From: an uncultured Bacteroidales bacterium | Lineage (GTDB): Bacteria; Bacteroidota; Bacteroidia; Bacteroidales; Paludibacteraceae | Direction of reading: 5' to 3' | Assembly (NCBI GenBank): GCA_903929065.1 | Contig: CAIYTJ010000648.1 | Span: forward strand, 1 to 11,338 | Length of the DNA: 11,338 nucleotides | In this document: piece by piece, positions 8,583 through 11,338 of the stretch | Position numbering within the stretch: position 1 is the first letter of the stretch | Layout of the letters: each line of letters starts with the position of its first letter | Translations under genes and position numbers: made by a program | The notes under the pieces: model-generated | Databases searched by the model: none | What the model saw: only the letters and a program-made list of their open reading frames with translations | Told to the model about the DNA's origin: nothing

Positions 8583-8616
8583 AAGCGATGCCCTAAATGG
8601 CATCGCTTTTCTTTTT
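8583..8616 (+). terminator. Strong intrinsic terminator of the TPR/HTH gene
   Basis: Perfect 10-bp stem AAGCGATGCC (8583-8592) with GGCATCGCTT (8599-8608), six-base loop CTAAAT, then TTTT C TTTTT to 8616. It lies 53 bases after the stop codon and separates the regulator from the downstream secreted-protein genes. Confidence 0.9.
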
Positions 8617-8693
8617 GAATTAACTGCTTTAACTATACGTCCCACATTTTGTTGTTTAACCATTATTAAAACGCTAAATTACAAACATTTACG

Positions 8694-8715
8694 AAACAAG
8701 GATGTCCCCTTGTTT
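8694..8715. promoter_or_regulatory. Perfect dyad upstream of the DUF3244-like gene (possible operator)
   Basis: AAACAAGG (8694-8701) and CCTTGTTT (8708-8715) are perfect inverted repeats with a six-base spacer. The dyad ends 13 bases before the TTG of a plausible promoter, the usual place for an activator site. Only four T follow (8713-8716), overlapping the stem, so a terminator role is less likely. Binding by the neighbouring TPR/HTH protein is conjecture. Confidence 0.35.
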
Positions 8716-8728
8716 TATACTCTGAAAT

Positions 8729-8760
8729 TTGGAACTTGGTTGCAGGTATCCTTAATTTAG
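8729..8760 (+). promoter_or_regulatory. Plausible promoter for the DUF3244-like gene
   Basis: TTG (8729-8731), 21-base spacer, then TAATTTAG (8753-8760), which differs from TAnnTTTG at one position. The context ...TTTAGCACC resembles the ...TTTGCACC of the strong promoter at 6913-6923. Transcription would start near 8765, leaving a leader of about 135 bases. The imperfect box fits a promoter that needs an activator. Confidence 0.45.
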
Positions 8761-8765
8761 CACCA

Positions 8766-8848
8766 CGATCGATCGGAATTTTTTCAAACAAAAATTATCA
8801 ACAACGTGCCTATGGGATGAATTTAAGAATCGGAAGTGGTTCTAGAAC
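8766..8848. promoter_or_regulatory. Leader with two 10-bp perfect palindromes
   Basis: CGATCGATCG (8766-8775) sits at the expected transcription start, and GTTCTAGAAC (8839-8848) sits 52 bases before the chosen start codon. Both are perfect. A palindrome over the start site is a usual repressor position, but such short sites could be chance. No riboswitch class is recognised in this leader and no credible gene is present. Confidence 0.3.
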
Positions 8849-8900
8849 ATGAATGATGATTAGGTGAATTTCATGCGGCATGATTAATAATTATGTTAAT

Positions 8901-9290
8901 ATGAAAATTTCGAAATCATGGATTTTCAGAACCTGTTTAATCGCAGGTTTAGTGCTCTCTGCCCAGTTTAGCTTTGCTACAGAACCTATTCTGTTACCAC
9001 CAGACAATAAACCCCCAGATCCTCCAACTCCAATTATGGGAATGACTATGGAGTCATCTGCTTCGGCAACGATTAGTGATACAGAACTGGCGGTTTACTT
9101 CGATTATGCAGTAGGCGATGCCACCATTACGGTGACTGATGCCAGCAATAATATGGTAGCTCAGGAAACAGTAGATACGGATGCAAGTTCCGCAATTAGT
9201 ATTTCAGTTAGTAACTGGAGCGCCGGTAACTATATGATTACGGTAACTTACGGAACTACAACCCAGCGGGGATATTTCAGTATGGAATAA
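8901..9290 (+). CDS. DUF3244-like small exported protein
   Basis: A 129-aa protein. Residues 1-27 are a type I signal peptide (MKISKSWIFR, hydrophobic core, cleavage likely after SFA). A proline-rich linker follows (about 33-44, PPDNKPPDPPTP). Residues about 55-129 form a beta-rich domain: LAVYFDYAVGDATITVTDASNN, then ISISVSNWSAGNYMITVTY and the closing GYFSME. This pattern (paired strands, SAGNYMITV, terminal G-x-F) matches the DUF3244 family of Bacteroidetes periplasmic or surface proteins, an immunoglobulin-like fold of unknown function. I chose ATG 8901 because it gives a standard signal peptide; the in-frame ATG at 8880 would add seven residues. There is no lipobox and no T9SS tail. The sequence alone gives no substrate, and the neighbouring TPR/HTH gene suggests, without proving, a regulatory link. 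Confidence 0.8.
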   Translation: MKISKSWIFRTCLIAGLVLSAQFSFATEPILLPPDNKPPDPPTPIMGMTMESSASATISDTELAVYFDYAVGDATITVTDASNNMVAQETVDTDASSAISISVSNWSAGNYMITVTYGTTTQRGYFSME

Positions 9291-9296
9291 AAAAAA

Positions 9297-9383
9297 GAAA
9301 AGCGGCGCAACTGGCAGGAAAGCCTAAAATCTACTAAGTGAATATAGTGTTTCAAAATCAACCCTATGGTTGTGCTGCTTTTC
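9297..9383. other. Intergenic element able to fold into a closed, branched structure
   Basis: The ends pair over 15 bp: GAAAAGCGGCGCAAC (9297-9311) with GTTGTGCTGCTTTTC (9369-9383), with two G-U pairs if read as + strand RNA. Inside lie small hairpins GGC/GCC (9313-9315 with 9322-9324), ACTA/TAGT (9333-9336 with 9345-9348), and CAACC/GGTTG (9359-9363 with 9368-9372, loop CTAT). The last competes with the inner part of the closing stem, so two alternative folds exist. No good U-run follows on the + strand; on the - strand the stem is followed by a T-run. It could be a structured 3'/5' UTR, a small RNA, a long-loop terminator for the - strand, or an element relic. No known RNA family is recognised. 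Confidence 0.4.
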
Positions 9384-9444
9384 AAAATAATGACAAATCT
9401 ATTTGCTAATCAAATATTACAACAACTTATTAAAAAAACAAATT

Positions 9445-10491
9445 ATGAAAACAAAAGTACTTCTTTCAGTTTTGTTGCTTTCTGCAGCAATATTATCAAA
9501 TGCTCAATTAAAAGTAAACACAGATGGTTCTCTTAGTACCGGCTATACTGGGTATGCCGATTTAAATATGGGATATAGTGGTAATACTGGAGGTGATGGT
9601 ACAATATGGGGAAAATGGGCATTTGAAGTTTGGGGAGATAACCTAAATCTTTGGAAACCTTGGAGTAGTGCGTATGGTACCAGAAATTACTTTTTATTTA
9701 TTACACCAGAATATGCTGTAGGTGTCGGAAAAGCACCTACCGTTGCTGGCCCATGTTTGGATGTTGCTGGACCTGTATACTCTGGAGGTTATCTTCTTAC
9801 ATCAGATGAACGACTTAAAAAAAATATAAAATCCTTGAACGAAAAAGTAAATCTGATTTATTCTTTAGAAGGCAAATCATATATAAAACAAAATATAACT
9901 GACGAAATTACCTTGCCAGATATTACAGATGAAAAAGGCAATGTGATTAAGAAATATGAAAAAAATAAGAATAAGAAAATTAGGGAAACTTCCGAATTTG
10001 GTTTTCTGGCCCAGGAACTAATGACTGTATATCCTGAGTTAGTAAGCAAGGATACATTAGGCTATTATTATGTAAATTACATTGGACTTATTCCGGTATT
10101 GGTGGAGGCATTAAAAGATCAAAAAGCGCAAATTACAGCTCTTTCTGACCTTGTGAATAAAACAAATGGTGGACCCAAAAAGGTTGGCGCTAACCAAACT
10201 CTAGGAGTAAATGAAACCGATGCCCTTACCTATCCGGTATTGGATCAAAATGTCCCTAATCCGTTTAATCAATCTACCACCATTGGTTTCTATTTGCCAA
10301 CCACTGTTACTGCAGCCAATATTTATGTTTACGACATGAATGGCATTCAACTTAAAAATTATCCAATCACTGAAAGAGGTAAGAAAAATATTATAATAAA
10401 TAGCTCAGAATTTAACGCAGGGATGTATCTTTACGCTTTGATAGCCGATGGCAAAGTCATTGACACAAAACGTATGATTCTAACTAAATAA
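9445..10491 (+). CDS. Secreted protein with Peptidase_S74 (tail-spike chaperone) domain and T9SS type A sorting domain
   Basis: A 348-aa protein. Residues 1-21 are a signal peptide (MKTKVLLSVLLL to SNAQ). Residues 22-119 are a short passenger rich in Gly, Tyr and Trp. The S74 intramolecular chaperone domain runs about 120-240: it opens SDERLKKN at 120-127, with the Ser120/Lys125 pair corresponding to the self-cleaving dyad of endosialidase tail spikes, then EFGFLAQELMTVYPELV, YVNYIGLIPVLVEALKDQKAQI and a short coiled coil. Residues about 263-348 are a T9SS tail: DQNVPNPFNQSTTIGFYLP, a beta-sandwich, and MILTK at the end. The protein should cross the outer membrane through T9SS and be released or surface-attached, probably as a trimer. 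ATG 9445 is chosen because it gives the signal peptide; an upstream in-frame TTG at 9403 would only add a charged extension. A weak promoter-like TCTATTTG lies at 9398-9405. The biological target is unknown. Confidence 0.88.
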   Translation: MKTKVLLSVLLLSAAILSNAQLKVNTDGSLSTGYTGYADLNMGYSGNTGGDGTIWGKWAFEVWGDNLNLWKPWSSAYGTRNYFLFITPEYAVGVGKAPTVAGPCLDVAGPVYSGGYLLTSDERLKKNIKSLNEKVNLIYSLEGKSYIKQNITDEITLPDITDEKGNVIKKYEKNKNKKIRETSEFGFLAQELMTVYPELVSKDTLGYYYVNYIGLIPVLVEALKDQKAQITALSDLVNKTNGGPKKVGANQTLGVNETDALTYPVLDQNVPNPFNQSTTIGFYLPTTVTAANIYVYDMNGIQLKNYPITERGKKNIIINSSEFNAGMYLYALIADGKVIDTKRMILTK

Positions 10492-10501
10492 ATTCAACAT
10501 T

Positions 10502-11338
10502 ATGAAAACATATTTATTATTGCTTTTTCTATTAATAGCTATTGCGTTAAATTGTTCTTCACAAGTGGAATGGGCTCCAATTGGGGCTACATGGTATTAC
10601 GATTATTATGACCAACTTGCAACAGGTTATGTAAAAATAGAGTCATTCAAAGATACAATAGTTGACACAAAACATTGTAAATATCTGTATATTACTGAAA
10701 CTGTGTACGAATATCCAGGCATCTACAAAACTTATAAAATTGATTCATTGATAACATATCAAGACAATTCAAAGATTTATCTATTTACAAAAGGTAAGTT
10801 TGTACAGCTGTACGATTTCAATCCATCCATTGGAGATATTTGGGAAACGAGTGAAATTCCCAATTATTTCAATTATACACCGACCTCAGCTGATTCCTCA
10901 GGAACTAGTTTGTGCCCTGCAGGTAAGGTTGTAGTAGATAGCATTAAAACTGTTTTTATAAACAATCAGTCATTCAAAGCTATTTATACAAGACCCTATA
11001 ATCTTTCGAAAAAATATTATTCTGGAGTCATTATAGAAGGCATTGGTTGCTTAGATTATATATTGCCGAATGATTTGTGTTATCCAATTGTTGACATTCC
11101 ACGACCTAGCAATTTAAGATGTTATAATTCACCCAGTTTTTCTCATTCCTGGTCTAATAGGGCATGCGACTATACTACAGGGGTAGAAAAATTGAGTTTT
11201 AAAACGAATGTGACAATTTATCCTAATCCATCAAATGATTTACTTAACATAAAGATTAGAAATCAAGAAGTTACATTTCCAGTAAATTTAACAGTATTAT
11301 CTCTTTCTGGGATAGAGCTTTTAAATGAATCGATAAAA
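10502..11338 (+). CDS. T9SS-targeted secreted protein of unknown function (3' end outside window)
   Basis: The frame is open from ATG 10502 to the window end (279 codons, no stop). Residues 1-21 are a signal peptide (MKTYLLLLFLLIAIALN, then CSSQ); the Cys at 18 lacks a proper lipobox because Asn precedes it. The mature part is rich in Tyr, Ile and Asp with several Cys, and begins VEWAPIGATWYYDYYD. I recognise no catalytic domain in it. From about residue 236 the segment VTIYPNPSNDLLNIKI followed by LTVLSLSGIELLN is the start of a T9SS type A sorting domain, so roughly 40 residues should be missing at the end. It starts 10 bases after the S74 gene stop, which suggests co-transcription. Similar openings to secreted proteins that begin by measuring a WYY-type beta domain are common in Bacteroidetes hypothetical proteins; function is not assigned. 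Confidence 0.85.
   Translation, partial: MKTYLLLLFLLIAIALNCSSQVEWAPIGATWYYDYYDQLATGYVKIESFKDTIVDTKHCKYLYITETVYEYPGIYKTYKIDSLITYQDNSKIYLFTKGKFVQLYDFNPSIGDIWETSEIPNYFNYTPTSADSSGTSLCPAGKVVVDSIKTVFINNQSFKAIYTRPYNLSKKYYSGVIIEGIGCLDYILPNDLCYPIVDIPRPSNLRCYNSPSFSHSWSNRACDYTTGVEKLSFKTNVTIYPNPSNDLLNIKIRNQEVTFPVNLTVLSLSGIELLNESIK

Noticed and set aside
8817..8852. An 11-codon upstream frame (ATG AAT TTA ... TGA) in the leader of the DUF3244-like gene
   Set aside because: It is too short to judge, has no run of regulatory codons typical of attenuators, and no attenuator hairpin follows it.
9398..9405. TCTATTTG as a promoter for the S74 gene
   Set aside because: It has one mismatch and no TTG at the proper distance (the nearest is 25 bases upstream), so I mention it only as weak.
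1..11338. CRISPR arrays, tRNA or rRNA genes, insertion sequences, integrase or phage modules
   Set aside because: No regularly spaced repeats, tRNA-like CCA/cloverleaf sequences, rRNA motifs or transposase signatures were seen; the S74 domain is phage-derived in origin but here is part of a secreted bacterial protein with a T9SS tail.

Overview
The window looks like a Bacteroidota chromosome (probably class Bacteroidia). Three things point there: RpoB and RpoC read like Bacteroidetes orthologues, promoters follow the TTG / TAnnTTTG pattern instead of E. coli -35/-10, and two secreted proteins end in type IX secretion (T9SS) type A sorting domains. All supported genes are on the + strand, and none has a convincing Shine-Dalgarno sequence, which is normal for this phylum.

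Bases 1-6694 are core housekeeping sequence. They hold the 3' 57% or so of rpoB, a 145-base gap carrying a dispersed palindromic repeat and a 7-bp tandem repeat, a complete rpoC (1430 aa), and a strong intrinsic terminator that closes the transcription unit.

Bases 6695-8616 are a separate unit. An AT-rich spacer with several dyads leads into a near-perfect Bacteroidetes promoter whose TAnnTTTG box ends four bases before an ATG. The gene is a membrane-anchored TPR protein with a lipobox, about five TPRs, one transmembrane helix, a cytoplasmic coiled coil and a C-terminal LuxR-like helix-turn-helix. Two hairpins follow it, and the second is a clear terminator.

Bases 8617-11338 encode exported proteins. 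The 370-base gap 8530-8900 holds the two terminator hairpins, an 8-bp dyad, a plausible promoter, two 10-bp palindromes and a leader of about 135 bases, with no gene I can support. Next come a 129-aa DUF3244-like beta-sandwich protein, an intergenic segment that can fold into a closed branched structure, a 348-aa protein joining a Peptidase_S74 (tail-spike chaperone) domain to a T9SS tail, and, 10 bases later, a T9SS-tailed protein of unknown function cut by the window end.

Working picture (inference): a conserved rpoBC operon followed by a variable surface-protein locus, in which a membrane-spanning TPR/HTH regulator may control the neighbouring secreted proteins. The best candidates for something undescribed are the regulator/DUF3244 pairing, the S74-T9SS architecture (its predicted self-cleavage would separate the passenger from its sorting signal) and the structured intergenic element at 9297-9383.
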